From positions 2,056,667-2,120,666 of the forward strand of contig NZ_KB900626.1 in NCBI RefSeq assembly GCF_000379125.1: a stretch of 64,000 bases of DNA, given 5' to 3'. Positions within the stretch are counted from its first letter, which is position 1; each line of letters begins with the position of its first letter. Positions 44,738-54,159 of the stretch are shown piece by piece. The stretch comes from Methylosinus sp. LW4. Its GTDB lineage: Bacteria > Pseudomonadota > Alphaproteobacteria > Rhizobiales > Beijerinckiaceae. The position numbers and the translations under genes are program-made. The notes below the pieces were generated by a model that was given only the letters and a program-made list of their open reading frames with translations, had not been told where the DNA came from and searched no databases.

Positions 44738-45592
44738 TCACATCTTGCAGTTGGCCGCGCTCGGCAGAATGGAGAGCTCGGTCATCTCGCCGGTCAGCGC
44801 GAAATCGCCATAGTCGAGCTTCAGCGCGCGGGAGACACCATTCTCATAGAGGTCGAAGGACAGCACATAGACCGGCTGCTCGTCGCGCTTGCCCGGCTCG
44901 AAATAGGAGATCGACACCGGCCAGCGCTTGAGCCCTTCGAGCTCCTTGATCTGCGCGGCTTTTTCGGTGACGACGCTGCTGGTCGGCCGGCCGATGACGC
45001 TCATCGTGTCGAAGACCTTCTCGCCGTCGCCGGAGCCGTCGAAGACCTTGGCCTCGAGAATGCGCTCCTCGGAGAGGGCCGCGGCGAGGATATGGCGCAG
45101 ATGCTCGGTGGGGAACAGCGCGCCGCCGTCCAGCGAGAGCTGGGACTGCTTGGGCCGAGCGAGATCGACCGAGAGCGCGGCGCCGGTCTTCTTCTTGGCC
45201 TTGCCGTCTATGTCCTCGGCCTGGACATTGTCGAGCTTGGTCTCGATGCGGAAACGGAAATCCTTGCCGTCGCCGGCCTCGAAAGTGGCGGAGCGCATGT
45301 CGGAGAGGCGCGGCGGGCCTTCGGCGGGCTGCAGCTCGGTGATCTGGCGGAAATTCTGCACCCAGCCCTCGCAGGAGGAGCCGGTGAAATCGAAGGCGAT
45401 GCGGCCGCGCGCCGAGGTCGGCGCCTTGCTGCCCGAGGCCTGCGCCAGCGTCAGATCATAGACGGCGCGATGCGGCGTCAGCTGCGGATGGCCGGTGACG
45501 GCCGCCACAGTGGCCGCGGTCTCGGCATGGGCGGCGAGCGCGAGGAAGGAGGCGCAGGCGAGCGTCGCGCCGATGAGATATTTTTGAGCCAT
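44738..45592 (-). CDS. eipB: DUF1849 cell-envelope protein EipB
   Basis: A 284-residue periplasmic beta-spiral protein needed for envelope integrity in Brucella and relatives. The signal peptide ends at AHA; the mature part contains LTPHRAVYDLTLAQASGS, GRIAFDFTGSSCEGWVQNF and a C-terminal GEMTELSILPSAANCKM. The two cysteines (near 74 and 282) match the conserved disulfide of EipB. Monocistronic, convergent on the carbonic anhydrase gene. Confidence 0.9.
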   Translation of the reverse strand: MAQKYLIGATLACASFLALAAHAETAATVAAVTGHPQLTPHRAVYDLTLAQASGSKAPTSARGRIAFDFTGSSCEGWVQNFRQITELQPAEGPPRLSDMRSATFEAGDGKDFRFRIETKLDNVQAEDIDGKAKKKTGAALSVDLARPKQSQLSLDGGALFPTEHLRHILAAALSEERILEAKVFDGSGDGEKVFDTMSVIGRPTSSVVTEKAAQIKELEGLKRWPVSISYFEPGKRDEQPVYVLSFDLYENGVSRALKLDYGDFALTGEMTELSILPSAANCKM

Positions 45593-45862
45593 ATGGGGTC
45601 TTTCTCCCTCTGTCGCGCTCTTGGTTGGTTTCGGGTCCGGCGTCTCCCGGCGCTTCGCGTCGACGACGACAGGGGCCGGAGGGCTCTATTTTCGCTCCGG
45701 CGGGTCGTCGCGGCGCGGCGCCCGCGCTGACGTCCACTCTATCTCGGACGAGCGAGATGTCGAGGCGAAGTCTCGCTCGACGCATTGCCTCCCGACCTTG
45801 GCCAAATTACGGTCGGCGGCAAAGCCGCAAATTTCTTCAGAGATTCGGAAAGGAAAAGCGCG

Positions 45863-46348
45863 ATGTCCGACACAGCGAAGACGCCGCTCGAAAAGCTCGA
45901 GGCGCTGGGTCTAACCCTCCCTACCCCGGCGGCTCCCGTCGCCAATTACGTGCCCTGGACGCGCTCCGGCAATCTGGTCTTCGTCTCGGGACAATTGCCG
46001 GTCGGCGCCGGCGGCGCGATCGATCCCGCGCATAAGGGCAAGCTCGGCGCCTCGGTCGCGCTCGAGGCCGGCCAGGCGGCGGCGCGAATCTGCGCGCTCA
46101 ATCTCCTCGCGCAAGCCTCCGTCGCGGCGGGCGGCGATCTCGCCAAGCTGCGCGTGCTGCGGCTCGGCGGATTCATCAACAGCGCCGGCGATTACGGCCA
46201 GATTCCGCAAGTGCTGAACGGCGCTTCCGATCTCGTCGCCGCCGTGCTGGGCGAGAATGGACGCCATGCGCGCTTCGCCGTCGGCGTCGCCCAGCTGCCG
46301 CTCGACGCCGCGGTGGAGGTGGACGCGACCTTCGAGATATTGGCGTAG
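45863..46348 (+). CDS. RidA-family protein
   Basis: A 161-residue YjgF/YER057c/UK114-fold protein of the longer Rid subgroup. RidA enzymes deaminate reactive enamines/imines; the key residues cannot be checked reliably here. Recognisable blocks are RSGNLVFVSGQLPV, QAAARICALNLLAQASVAAG and LPLDAAVEVDATFEI. ATG 45863 follows AAAGGAAAAG. It is three bases upstream of the GDPD gene, so they are cotranscribed. Confidence 0.88.
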   Translation: MSDTAKTPLEKLEALGLTLPTPAAPVANYVPWTRSGNLVFVSGQLPVGAGGAIDPAHKGKLGASVALEAGQAAARICALNLLAQASVAAGGDLAKLRVLRLGGFINSAGDYGQIPQVLNGASDLVAAVLGENGRHARFAVGVAQLPLDAAVEVDATFEILA

Positions 46349-46351
46349 CCG

Positions 46352-47128
46352 ATGCGCCAGAGCGGCGGCGATCGTTACCATTGGCTCACGGAACATAAGA
46401 TCGCGCATAGAGGCCTGCACGATCTCGCGAAAGGCGTGGCCGAGAATTCGCTGTCGGCGGCGCGCGCCGCCGCCTGCGCCGGCTACGCGATAGAATGCGA
46501 CGTGCAGGCGAGCGCCGATGGCGAGGTCGTCGTCTTCCACGACGAGACATTGGAGCGCCTGACCGATGCGACGGGCCGTCTCGACGCGCTCAGTCATTTC
46601 GAGATCGCGCGGCTCACCTTGCGCGGAACGCGCGAGGGCGTGCCGACGCTGCGCGATCTTCTCGCGACGATCGGCGGAAATGTTCCGCTCTTCATCGAGA
46701 TCAAGAGCCGCTTCGACGGCGATCTCACCCTCGCGCGCAATGTCGCGGACATCGTCGCGCATTATCGCGGAGCCGTGGCGATCGAGAGCTTCGACCCCGC
46801 GCCGATCGCCGAATTGCGCGCGCATTTCGATCGGTTGGGCATTTCCGGCGTTCCGCTCGGCATTGTCGCAGAGGCGTCTTACGAAGGGCCGGACTGGAGC
46901 TTTCTCACCGCCGCGCAACGGGAGGAACTCACGCAATTCTCCCATGTCGCGCGCACGCGGCCGGATTTTCTCTCCTGGAACGTCGCCGATCTGCCGCATG
47001 CGATTCCGCGCCGCTGCCGCGAGGAGCTCGGCGTTCCGGTGACGACATGGACGGTGCGCAGCGCGGAACAGGCGAAGGCCGCTCTCGCCTTCGCCGATCA
47101 GATCGTCTTCGAGGGATTTGCGCCGTGA
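46352..47128 (+). CDS. Glycerophosphodiester phosphodiesterase family protein
   Basis: A 258-residue TIM-barrel enzyme releasing glycerol-3-phosphate from glycerophosphodiesters. The catalytic AHRGLHDLAKGVAENSLSA near residue 18, the metal-binding ECDVQASADGEVVVFHDETL near 48 and IEIKS near 115 are all present. No signal peptide, so cytoplasmic. It is coupled with the RidA-like gene. A perfect hairpin overlaps its stop codon. Confidence 0.92.
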   Translation: MRQSGGDRYHWLTEHKIAHRGLHDLAKGVAENSLSAARAAACAGYAIECDVQASADGEVVVFHDETLERLTDATGRLDALSHFEIARLTLRGTREGVPTLRDLLATIGGNVPLFIEIKSRFDGDLTLARNVADIVAHYRGAVAIESFDPAPIAELRAHFDRLGISGVPLGIVAEASYEGPDWSFLTAAQREELTQFSHVARTRPDFLSWNVADLPHAIPRRCREELGVPVTTWTVRSAEQAKAALAFADQIVFEGFAP

Positions 47129-47157
47129 CTCTCTCCCGCGCCACGGGAGAGAGTCAC
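47125..47157. terminator. Perfect 14-bp-stem hairpin between convergent genes
   Basis: GTGACTCTCTCCCG (47125-47138) pairs perfectly with CGGGAGAGAGTCAC (47144-47157) around a five-base loop. It includes the GDPD stop codon and ends 13 bases before the convergent DUF1269 stop. No T tract, so likely a bidirectional 3'-end hairpin. Confidence 0.6.
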
Positions 47158-47170
47158 GTTCCTCAGCGGC

Positions 47171-47689
47171 TCAAGGCGTCGAAGGCGCAGCGACCGCCGT
47201 CGACACATGCGCGGCGAGCGCGTCGCGCAGCGCCTGCTCCTTATTGTGGTCGAGCGAGGTCTTGAGCACGATGCCGCCAGTGCCCTTCACCGCGTCGAGC
47301 AGCTTGTCGGTGGTCAGCTTGCGGATCAGCACGAAGAGCGCGGCGTTGCCGGGCTGAAGCGTCTCCGAGAGCTGCTTCATGAAAGCGTCGTTGATGCCGT
47401 AATCGGTGAGCGCGCCGCTGAGCGCGCCCGCGCCCGCGCCGATCGCCGCGCCGAGCAGCGGATTGAGGAAGATGAGCCCGATCAGCGCGCCCCAGAAGGT
47501 GCCGCTGACGGCGCCGGCCGCGGTGGTGTTGATGAGCTGATTGAGCTTCACATGGCCGCTCGGCTCCTTCACCGCGATCACGGCGTCGCTGATCTCGATC
47601 ACATATTCCTTCTGCAGCTCGAACAGCTTTTGCCGAATATCCTCGGCCTTGGCCTCGGTCGGATAGACGATGACAACGAGATCGGACAT
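47171..47689 (-). CDS. DUF1269 membrane-associated protein
   Basis: A 172-residue protein starting MSDLVVIVYPTEAKAEDIRQ, with a glycine-zipper hydrophobic stretch near 58-95 (GTFWGALIGLIFLNPLLGAA) typical of DUF1269. The C-terminal part contains a repeated ferredoxin-like pattern (ALFVLIRKLTTDKLLDAVKG). Members are stress-associated inner-membrane proteins without known activity. ATG 47689 follows AGGAGAG. Confidence 0.88.
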   Translation of the reverse strand: MSDLVVIVYPTEAKAEDIRQKLFELQKEYVIEISDAVIAVKEPSGHVKLNQLINTTAAGAVSGTFWGALIGLIFLNPLLGAAIGAGAGALSGALTDYGINDAFMKQLSETLQPGNAALFVLIRKLTTDKLLDAVKGTGGIVLKTSLDHNKEQALRDALAAHVSTAVAAPSTP

Positions 47690-47848
47690 GAAAGCTCTCC
47701 TCTTGTCGGTAGACGCGCATCCTCATTGAAGCGCGTGAACGTGTCGTTGCGACGACCGCGCGAATGCGAGACGACGATGCGCGCTCCGCCGTCACCCGGC
47801 GAAACGCGCGACCGCGCGCATCGTTTCCGCTTCTCTCTATGTAGGGAG

Positions 47849-49399
47849 CTAGGGCTGAATCGAAACCAGCCGGCGCCAAGCCGCCGGCAGACGGTCGATG
47901 ATATCGTCCGCGATGAGGCCCGCGCCGAAATCATCCGCCGCGGCGGCGTGCATCCACACCGCGCAGGAAGCGGCGGCGAAAGGCTCCATGCCTTGCGCCA
48001 GCAGGCCGGCGACAATGCCGGTGAGAACGTCGCCGGAACCGGCGGTGGCGAGCCAGGGCGAAGCCTCCGCCAATATGGACGCGCGCCCGTCCGGCGCGGC
48101 GACCACAGTGTCCGGTCCTTTGAAAATAACGATGGCGCCGATATCGCGCGCGGCGTCGCGCGTGCGCTCCAGCTTGGAGATGGGCGCGCCGCTGATCGTC
48201 CGCTCCCAGCGCTGGCCGTGAAAAAGCCGCGCGAACTCGCCGCCATGCGGCGTCAGCACGACCGGGCCGGGCGCGGCGCGAATCGCCTCGCGCAGACGGT
48301 CGGGCGCGAGCGCGAAGCTGGTGAGCGCATCGGCGTCGAGCACGGCCGCGCGGCGCTCCTTCGACGGCGCGAGCGCGGCCTCGACCAGAGCGCAGCTCGC
48401 CTCGCCGACGCCGAGCCCCGGCCCCAGAGCGACGACATTCTTGCGCTTGTCCTCGAGCAGAGCGGCGAGCCCGGCAGGCCCGTCGGCGACGCGCAGCATC
48501 ACCGCGGTCAGCGCCGGCGCGTTGATGGCGAAAGCCTCCTGCGGCGTCGCCAGAGTGACGAGCCCGGCGCCGCCGCGCAGCGCCGCCAGCGCCGAGAGCC
48601 GCGCCGCGCCCGTATGCGAGGCGCCGCCCGAGACCACCACCGCATGGCCGCGCGCATATTTATGGCCCTCGACGCCGGGCAGGCGCAGAGCGTCGCGCCA
48701 AGCGGCGGGCTCGTTGACGAAGGTCTGCGGCTGGATCTTCTCCAGCACATTCGACCTTATGCCGATATGGGCGCAGGAGATTGTTCCGCAGCGAAGCCGA
48801 CCCGGCAGCAGCAGATGCCCGCATTTCAGACGGAAGAAAGTGACTGTCGAATCGGCCTGCACGGCGACGCCGCGAATGGCGCCGCTGGTGCCGTCGACCC
48901 CGGAGGGAATGTCGATGGCGATGACCTTCTGCTTGGTCTCCTCGCGCCAGGCGTTGAGACGCAGGATCAGCTCCGCCGTCGGCCCGTCCAGATCACGCGC
49001 GAGACCCGTGCCGAACAAAGCGTCGATGACGAGATCGACGCCTTTGAAATCGCAAGTGGCGGCGTCCTCGACGCGGCCATCCCAGCTCGCCGCGGCCAAG
49101 CGCGCGTCGCCATTGAGCGTGTCCGGCGGCGTGAGCGCGGCGACGCGCACCTTGAAGCGCTGGCTGCGCAATATGCGCGCGGCGACATAGCCGTCGCCGC
49201 CATTATTGCCCGGCCCGCACAGCACCAGCACGCGCCGCCCCGCCGTCTTCACCAGAAAGGCGGTGGCGGCCGCGGCTATGGCGGCGGCGGCCTTCTCCAT
49301 CAGCGCCATGCCGGCGACGCCGCTCTCTATGGTGAGGCGGTCGGCGCGCGCCATTTGCGCTGTGGTCAAAAGTTCGGGCGGATAGGGTCCGAGCGGCAT
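47849..49399 (-). CDS. nnr: Bifunctional NAD(P)HX epimerase/dehydratase
   Basis: A 516-residue metabolite-repair enzyme. The N-terminal epimerase (YjeF-N, about 1-215) has VLCGPGNNGGDGYVAAR, LVIDALFGTGLAR and DIPSGVDGTSG. The C-terminal ADP-dependent dehydratase (about 225-510) has GHKYARGHAVVVSGG, VLTPHGGEFARLF, and WLATAGSGDVLTGIVAGLLA. Together they repair hydrated NADH and NADPH. It lies downstream of the multicopper oxidase gene on the same strand, separated by 154 bases. Confidence 0.94.
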   Translation of the reverse strand: MPLGPYPPELLTTAQMARADRLTIESGVAGMALMEKAAAAIAAAATAFLVKTAGRRVLVLCGPGNNGGDGYVAARILRSQRFKVRVAALTPPDTLNGDARLAAASWDGRVEDAATCDFKGVDLVIDALFGTGLARDLDGPTAELILRLNAWREETKQKVIAIDIPSGVDGTSGAIRGVAVQADSTVTFFRLKCGHLLLPGRLRCGTISCAHIGIRSNVLEKIQPQTFVNEPAAWRDALRLPGVEGHKYARGHAVVVSGGASHTGAARLSALAALRGGAGLVTLATPQEAFAINAPALTAVMLRVADGPAGLAALLEDKRKNVVALGPGLGVGEASCALVEAALAPSKERRAAVLDADALTSFALAPDRLREAIRAAPGPVVLTPHGGEFARLFHGQRWERTISGAPISKLERTRDAARDIGAIVIFKGPDTVVAAPDGRASILAEASPWLATAGSGDVLTGIVAGLLAQGMEPFAAASCAVWMHAAAADDFGAGLIADDIIDRLPAAWRRLVSIQP

Positions 49400-49553
49400 G
49401 GCGCGATGGTGGGCGAAACCGCCCCGCTCCGCAACGCCTTTTCCCCGCTATGGCGGAAACCCGCGCTTTTTTGACGCGTTTGCGCCAGCGGGGCGGCCGG
49501 GCGTCTCGCCTCGAGAGCGCGGCGCCCGAATCGGCGCCGCGCCGAGGCGAGGC

Positions 49554-51791
49554 TCAGGGCGCGCCTTGGGGCTGCACGTCGAAATGCAGCATCATGCCCA
49601 TGTCCTCATGCTCCACCAGATGGCAATGATAGGGATAGACGCCGGTATAGCCGCGCGGGAAATGCACGAGCAGCTCGACCAGCTCATTGGATTGGATGCG
49701 CACAGTGTCATGCCGCACGACGCCATCGAAATCGAGCCGTCGCTCTATGCGCGCGAAGAGCGAGTTCTCAGAGGCGTCCTTGCGCAGGCGAAAACGCCGC
49801 AGCACGACGAAATTCACCAGATGCATGTGAAACGGATGCATATCGGGAACGCCATCGGCGAGATGCGCCTGGTCATTGCCGATATTGGCGACATACCATC
49901 GCTCATAGCTGCCCTCGCGCGGGCGGATGACAGCGCGCCCCGCCGCCGGATTGTGCCGATAGAGATGCGCATAGCGATAGATGGGCGGATAGCCGGCCGG
50001 ATCGACATTATCGGTCGCGAGCGGCCATAGCGGATCGGCGTGGCGCGCCGCATGGGGCGGATTGGGATCGGCGGGCTCGAAGAAAAAGGCGCGCGAGACC
50101 TGATAGGCGACGCCCGCAGCGGGCTGGCCCTCCTCCCAAGGCGTCGCCAGCTTGGCGTCGAAGGGCGCGGTGAAGGCGCTCAAGTCGCCGGCCGGCGCGG
50201 TGGACGGCCGCAGCTCCCACATTTGCGTGTCGCGCCAGGGGCCGCCGGTGATCGGGCTGACCGGCTCGACATCCGCCTTGCCGGCGGTGTCGTTCATCAG
50301 CAGCACGAAACGATTGCGCACCACGGGCGCATCGGCGTTGGCGCGCGTCAGCCCCGGCTTGCTGGCGTCCCAGCGGAAGCTCTCGTCATCGGCGTAGCGC
50401 AGCAAAATCTTGTCGAGCGTGACGCGATCGAGCGGCGCCGCCGCGGCGTGATGCGCGGCCGGCGCAGCGGGCGTCGCGGCCCCATGCGTATGCGCGGCGT
50501 CGACGATGCGGAACTCCATCACATTGGCGAGCGGCAGATCGGCATGCGGTCCGTCGCTCTTTGGCGTGAAGGCGATCGCCTTCAGCGCCTCTGGCGTTCC
50601 CGGCGCGAAGACGGAATTGGCGTCGTTCTGAAAGATCGGCTCCTGCTCCGGCTGCGCCGGGTCATAGCCGGCGATCGACAGATTGACGAGATGGAGCGAG
50701 CCGAGGACGTCATTGTCGATCTGCGTGAGATCGAGCAGAACGTCGAGACGCTCGCCCGGCGCCAGCAGCAGATAATCCAGCTCCTCGAGCTTCTCGCCGC
50801 GGCTGAACAGGCCGCCGTCATTGCCGATGGCGGTGAGAAGATCGCCATACCAGATCTTGCCGCCGATCTTTCCATCGGGATCGGCCAGCGTCAGCGCATA
50901 GCTGCGAGCGTTGGAGCCATTGAGAATGCGCAGGCGATAGATCTTGGGATTGACATGGGCGTGCGGCCACGGCCGGCCATTGACGAGAATCGTGTCGCCG
51001 AGAAATTCCGGCCGAATGAAGGAGCGCTTGCCGGTCGCCGGATCTTTCTGCAGCGGCACGCCCTTCAAATAGCTCACCCCGGCGCCGTCGGCGTTCAGGC
51101 AGCGGTCCTGAATGACGAGCGGCAATTCCTGCGTCTCGTCGCCGATGAGGTGGAACAGCTCGGCGTCCGAATTGTCGCGCACGAAATAGAGGCCCGCGAG
51201 GCCGGCGTGCACCTGCACCGCCGTATTGTCCATGCCATGATCGTGGAACCACAGCATGGCCGCGCGCTGGTCATTGGGATAGCAATAGGAGCGATAGGCC
51301 GGCATTCCATAAGGATTGCCCTCGAAGCTCGCCGGGCTCAGCGGCCAGCCGTCCGAATCCGGCCGCGCCTTGGCGCCGTGCAGATGGGCGACGACGCCGA
51401 CCGGATAATTCATCGATTTATACTGGTCTATGTCCTCGGCGAGATCCATGGGCGGCGGATCGATCGGCGGCATGGCGAGCGAGCGCGCGTCTCCGGGCTT
51501 TTCCGCCGGCATGGAGCCGATTCGGTTGATCCAGACCACCTCGAGCGGGCGCCCGCGTGTGACATTGACGATGGGGCCGAGATAATTCTCGAGGCTGGCG
51601 GCGCGCTCCTGCGGCGAGCCCTGACGAATATAGCACCAGGCGTTGGGCGAGGCCGGCGCGGCGACGGAATCGGTATATTTGACGCTGCGCGCCTCGACCG
51701 AAATGGCGATCTTCCCCCAGCCGCCGGTCTGGCCGGCGCCGATGACGTCGAGGGCGGCGAGCGGCAGGTGATTGTCGAATTTCATGAGCAT
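49554..51791 (-). CDS. Large CotA-like multicopper oxidase
   Basis: A 745-residue laccase-type enzyme with all four copper-binding motifs: HLHG at 136-139, WFHDHGM with HDH at 183-185, HPFHMH at 652-657, and HCHLVEHEDMGM at 722-733 (type 1 Cys723, His728 and probable axial Met733). The N-terminus (MLMKFDNHLPLAALDVIGAG) has no signal peptide or twin-arginine motif, so it should be cytoplasmic or exported unusually. A His/Ala-rich insertion (HTHGAATPAAPAAHHAAAAP) lies in the middle. It is longer than the usual 500-650 residues. The start is ATG 51791 with GAGGA upstream; the open frame beyond it is only the antisense of recQ. Confidence 0.88.
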   Translation of the reverse strand: MLMKFDNHLPLAALDVIGAGQTGGWGKIAISVEARSVKYTDSVAAPASPNAWCYIRQGSPQERAASLENYLGPIVNVTRGRPLEVVWINRIGSMPAEKPGDARSLAMPPIDPPPMDLAEDIDQYKSMNYPVGVVAHLHGAKARPDSDGWPLSPASFEGNPYGMPAYRSYCYPNDQRAAMLWFHDHGMDNTAVQVHAGLAGLYFVRDNSDAELFHLIGDETQELPLVIQDRCLNADGAGVSYLKGVPLQKDPATGKRSFIRPEFLGDTILVNGRPWPHAHVNPKIYRLRILNGSNARSYALTLADPDGKIGGKIWYGDLLTAIGNDGGLFSRGEKLEELDYLLLAPGERLDVLLDLTQIDNDVLGSLHLVNLSIAGYDPAQPEQEPIFQNDANSVFAPGTPEALKAIAFTPKSDGPHADLPLANVMEFRIVDAAHTHGAATPAAPAAHHAAAAPLDRVTLDKILLRYADDESFRWDASKPGLTRANADAPVVRNRFVLLMNDTAGKADVEPVSPITGGPWRDTQMWELRPSTAPAGDLSAFTAPFDAKLATPWEEGQPAAGVAYQVSRAFFFEPADPNPPHAARHADPLWPLATDNVDPAGYPPIYRYAHLYRHNPAAGRAVIRPREGSYERWYVANIGNDQAHLADGVPDMHPFHMHLVNFVVLRRFRLRKDASENSLFARIERRLDFDGVVRHDTVRIQSNELVELLVHFPRGYTGVYPYHCHLVEHEDMGMMLHFDVQPQGAP

Positions 51792-51956
51792 GAAACGAAA
51801 TCCTCGAGAGACAAAGTAAACGAACGCGAAACCGCGAACGGGAGAATGATCGCCCATATTGTGGCGAACAATGTGACGGATCGTCTCCTTTGGCCGAAAT
51901 CGGACGATAGCCGCGTCGCCCTCGCGCCATCTCCCCCGGCGTGCTAACTCCTTCCC

Positions 51957-53762
51957 ATGCCCTCCCTCCCCCCGCAGGCGCGCGCGCTGCTCAAATCCGT
52001 GTTCGGCTATGAGGATTTCCGGCCCGGCCAGGCGGAGATCATCGCCGCCGTGCTGGCCGGCGAGCCGGTGCTCGCCATCATGCCGACGGGCAGCGGCAAA
52101 TCCATGTGCTACCAGCTGCCCGCCCTCGTCGACGGCAAGCTCACAGTCGTCGTCTCTCCGCTCATCGCGCTGATGCGCGATCAGGTGCGGCAGATGCGCG
52201 CCTATGGCGTGCCGGCGGCGACGCTCAACTCCATGAACGACGCCGCCGAGAATGACGAGGCGCGCCGCGGCATTCGCACCGGCGAATTGCGGCTCTTGTT
52301 CGTCTCGCCGGAGCGGCTGGTGATGCCCGGCCTCATCGCCGAGCTGCAACGCGCCGGCGCGGCCCGCCTCGCCATAGACGAGGCGCATTGCGTCTCCGAA
52401 TGGGGCCATGATTTCCGCCCGGAATATCGCGAGCTCGGCGCGACGGCGGCGACGCTCGGCGCGCAGGTCGTCGGCCTCACCGCCACCGCCGACAAGGCGA
52501 CGCGCGCCGATATCGCTCAGCGCTTGTTCAAGACCAATCCGCATGTCTTTCTGCACAGCTTCGACCGGCCCAATCTGGCGCTCAATTTCGCGGCCAAGGA
52601 CAGTCCGCGCCGCCAGCTGCAACGCTTTTTGGACAAGCACCGCGGCGAGAGCGGCATCGTCTATTGCTCCTCGCGCGACGGCACAGAAAAGCTCGCCGCC
52701 TATTTCGCCGAGCAGGGCCATGAGGCCATCGCCTATCACGCCGGGCTCGAGCAGACGCTGCGCAATCGCAATCAGGATCGCTTCCTGCAAGAGGACGGAA
52801 TCATCGCCGTCGCGACGATCGCCTTCGGCATGGGCGTCAACAAGCCGGACGTTCGTTTCGTCGCGCACGCCGACATGCCGTCGAGCGTCGAGGCCTATTA
52901 TCAGGAGATCGGCCGCGCCGGCCGCGACGGTCTGCCGGCCGACACGCTCACGCTCTACGGCCTCGACGACATGGCCTTCCGCCGCCGGCAGATCGATCAG
53001 AAAGACGTGCCCGATGAGCGCAAGCGCATAGAGCACGATCGCTTCTCCGCGCTCGCCATGCTGTGCGAGACGCCCTCCTGCCGACGCCAGACCTTGCTCG
53101 CCTATTTCGACGAGGAGAGCCCGCCTTGCGGACGCTGCGACGTCTGTCTCGGCCAGGTGCATGTCTATGACGGCACGGTGGATGCGCAAAAGGCGCTCTC
53201 CGCCGCCATGCGGACGGGGCAGCGCTTCGGCGCCGGCTATCTCGCCGATATTCTCATCGGCGAGGCCAGCGAGGCGGTGCGCCGCAACGGCCACGAATCC
53301 ATCAAGACCTTCGGCGTCGGCAAGGATCGCTCCAAGCAGGATTGGAGCGCGATCCTGCGGCAGCTCTTCGCGGCGCGCGCTCTGGCGAGCACGGAACATG
53401 GCGGCTTTCGCCTGACGCAAAAGGGCGAGGATATTCTCTTCGGCCGCGCGCAGATTTCGCTGCGCCGCGATCCGCTGACCGCGAAGGCGCCGCGCGGCAA
53501 GCGCGGCGAGGCGCCGCGCGGCGCGCCGCTGGACGATCAGGAGGAGCGCGTGCTGGCGGCGCTGAAGAAAAAGCGCCTGGAGCTGGCGCGCGACGCCGGC
53601 CTGCCCGCCTATATGGTGTTCCCCGATCGCACGCTGATCGAGATGGCGTCGCGCCGCCCGGCGACGCTCGACGAAATGCGCCGCGTGCAAGGCGTCGGCG
53701 AGCACAAGCTCGCGCAATATGGCGACGCTTTCCTCGAGGCGCTGTCCGACGCGCTGCGCTGA
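51957..53762 (+). CDS. recQ: ATP-dependent DNA helicase RecQ
   Basis: A 601-residue 3'-5' helicase in recombination repair. Motif 0 and [14 protein letters not shown] and [16 protein letters not shown]; the DEAH box: [19 protein letters not shown]; motif [15 protein letters not shown]. The zinc-binding region has cysteines in [16 protein letters not shown] and CGRCDVC. A winged-helix and an HRDC domain (about 525-600) complete the standard architecture. It is divergent from the multicopper oxidase gene. Confidence 0.96.
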   Translation: MPSLPPQARALLKSVFGYEDFRPGQAEIIAAVLAGEPVLAIMPTGSGKSMCYQLPALVDGKLTVVVSPLIALMRDQVRQMRAYGVPAATLNSMNDAAENDEARRGIRTGELRLLFVSPERLVMPGLIAELQRAGAARLAIDEAHCVSEWGHDFRPEYRELGATAATLGAQVVGLTATADKATRADIAQRLFKTNPHVFLHSFDRPNLALNFAAKDSPRRQLQRFLDKHRGESGIVYCSSRDGTEKLAAYFAEQGHEAIAYHAGLEQTLRNRNQDRFLQEDGIIAVATIAFGMGVNKPDVRFVAHADMPSSVEAYYQEIGRAGRDGLPADTLTLYGLDDMAFRRRQIDQKDVPDERKRIEHDRFSALAMLCETPSCRRQTLLAYFDEESPPCGRCDVCLGQVHVYDGTVDAQKALSAAMRTGQRFGAGYLADILIGEASEAVRRNGHESIKTFGVGKDRSKQDWSAILRQLFAARALASTEHGGFRLTQKGEDILFGRAQISLRRDPLTAKAPRGKRGEAPRGAPLDDQEERVLAALKKKRLELARDAGLPAYMVFPDRTLIEMASRRPATLDEMRRVQGVGEHKLAQYGDAFLEALSDALR

Positions 53763-54159
53763 GCCGGCGCTCTCGGCGACGGCGACAGGCGCGGAACCAC
53801 CTCCGTCATCTTCGACGCCTATGACGGAGAGCTTCGCCATCATCCGCGTCGAGAGTCGTTCCGGCTCAGATCGAAGCGGAATGACTCTAGTTTCCCTTGT
53901 TCCATCATGTTTTCCTTACGCGAACCGGTCCCCGCTTCGCTCGAAAACACTCTAAAAGCGCGCGGCGCGCAAAGCGCATTCGACCGCGCATGCGTTTTCA
54001 GAAATGTCTCGCGAAAGTAACACGACAGGTTGGTGAAAGATTCGCCGATGAATTTTGTCGTTCGATTGCAGTCGAAAGAGAGTGCGTTATAAGAGAGCGG
54101 CATGCTGCGCCGGAGCGAGTTCTGCTCTGTTCCGCGGCGCGTTTCGCCGTGAGGTTCAT
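53763..54159. other. Intergenic region upstream of the TonB receptor, 397 bp
   Basis: It is AT-richer than its flanks from about 53890 onwards, as expected for a regulated promoter region. A candidate sigma70-type promoter lies at 54066-54093. I looked for a small precursor peptide of methanobactin type and found none. No RNA gene recognised. Confidence 0.45.
54066..54093 (+). promoter_or_regulatory. Candidate promoter of the TonB receptor gene
   Basis: TTGCAG at 54066-54071 and TATAAG at 54088-54093 with a 16-base spacer. Short arms TTCGA (54061-54065) and TCGAA (54072-54076) flank the -35 element and could be an operator. The start codon GTG 54160 lies 66 bases further on. Confidence 0.4.

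Noticed and set aside
51792..53843. A roughly 680-codon upstream extension of the multicopper oxidase frame
   Set aside because: It is the antisense of recQ and lacks protein character; the oxidase has a proper ribosome site and ATG at 51791.
53763..54159. Possible methanobactin-like precursor peptide upstream of the TonB receptor
   Set aside because: No short frame with a leader followed by paired cysteines in the expected pattern; no MbnB/MbnC-like genes nearby.
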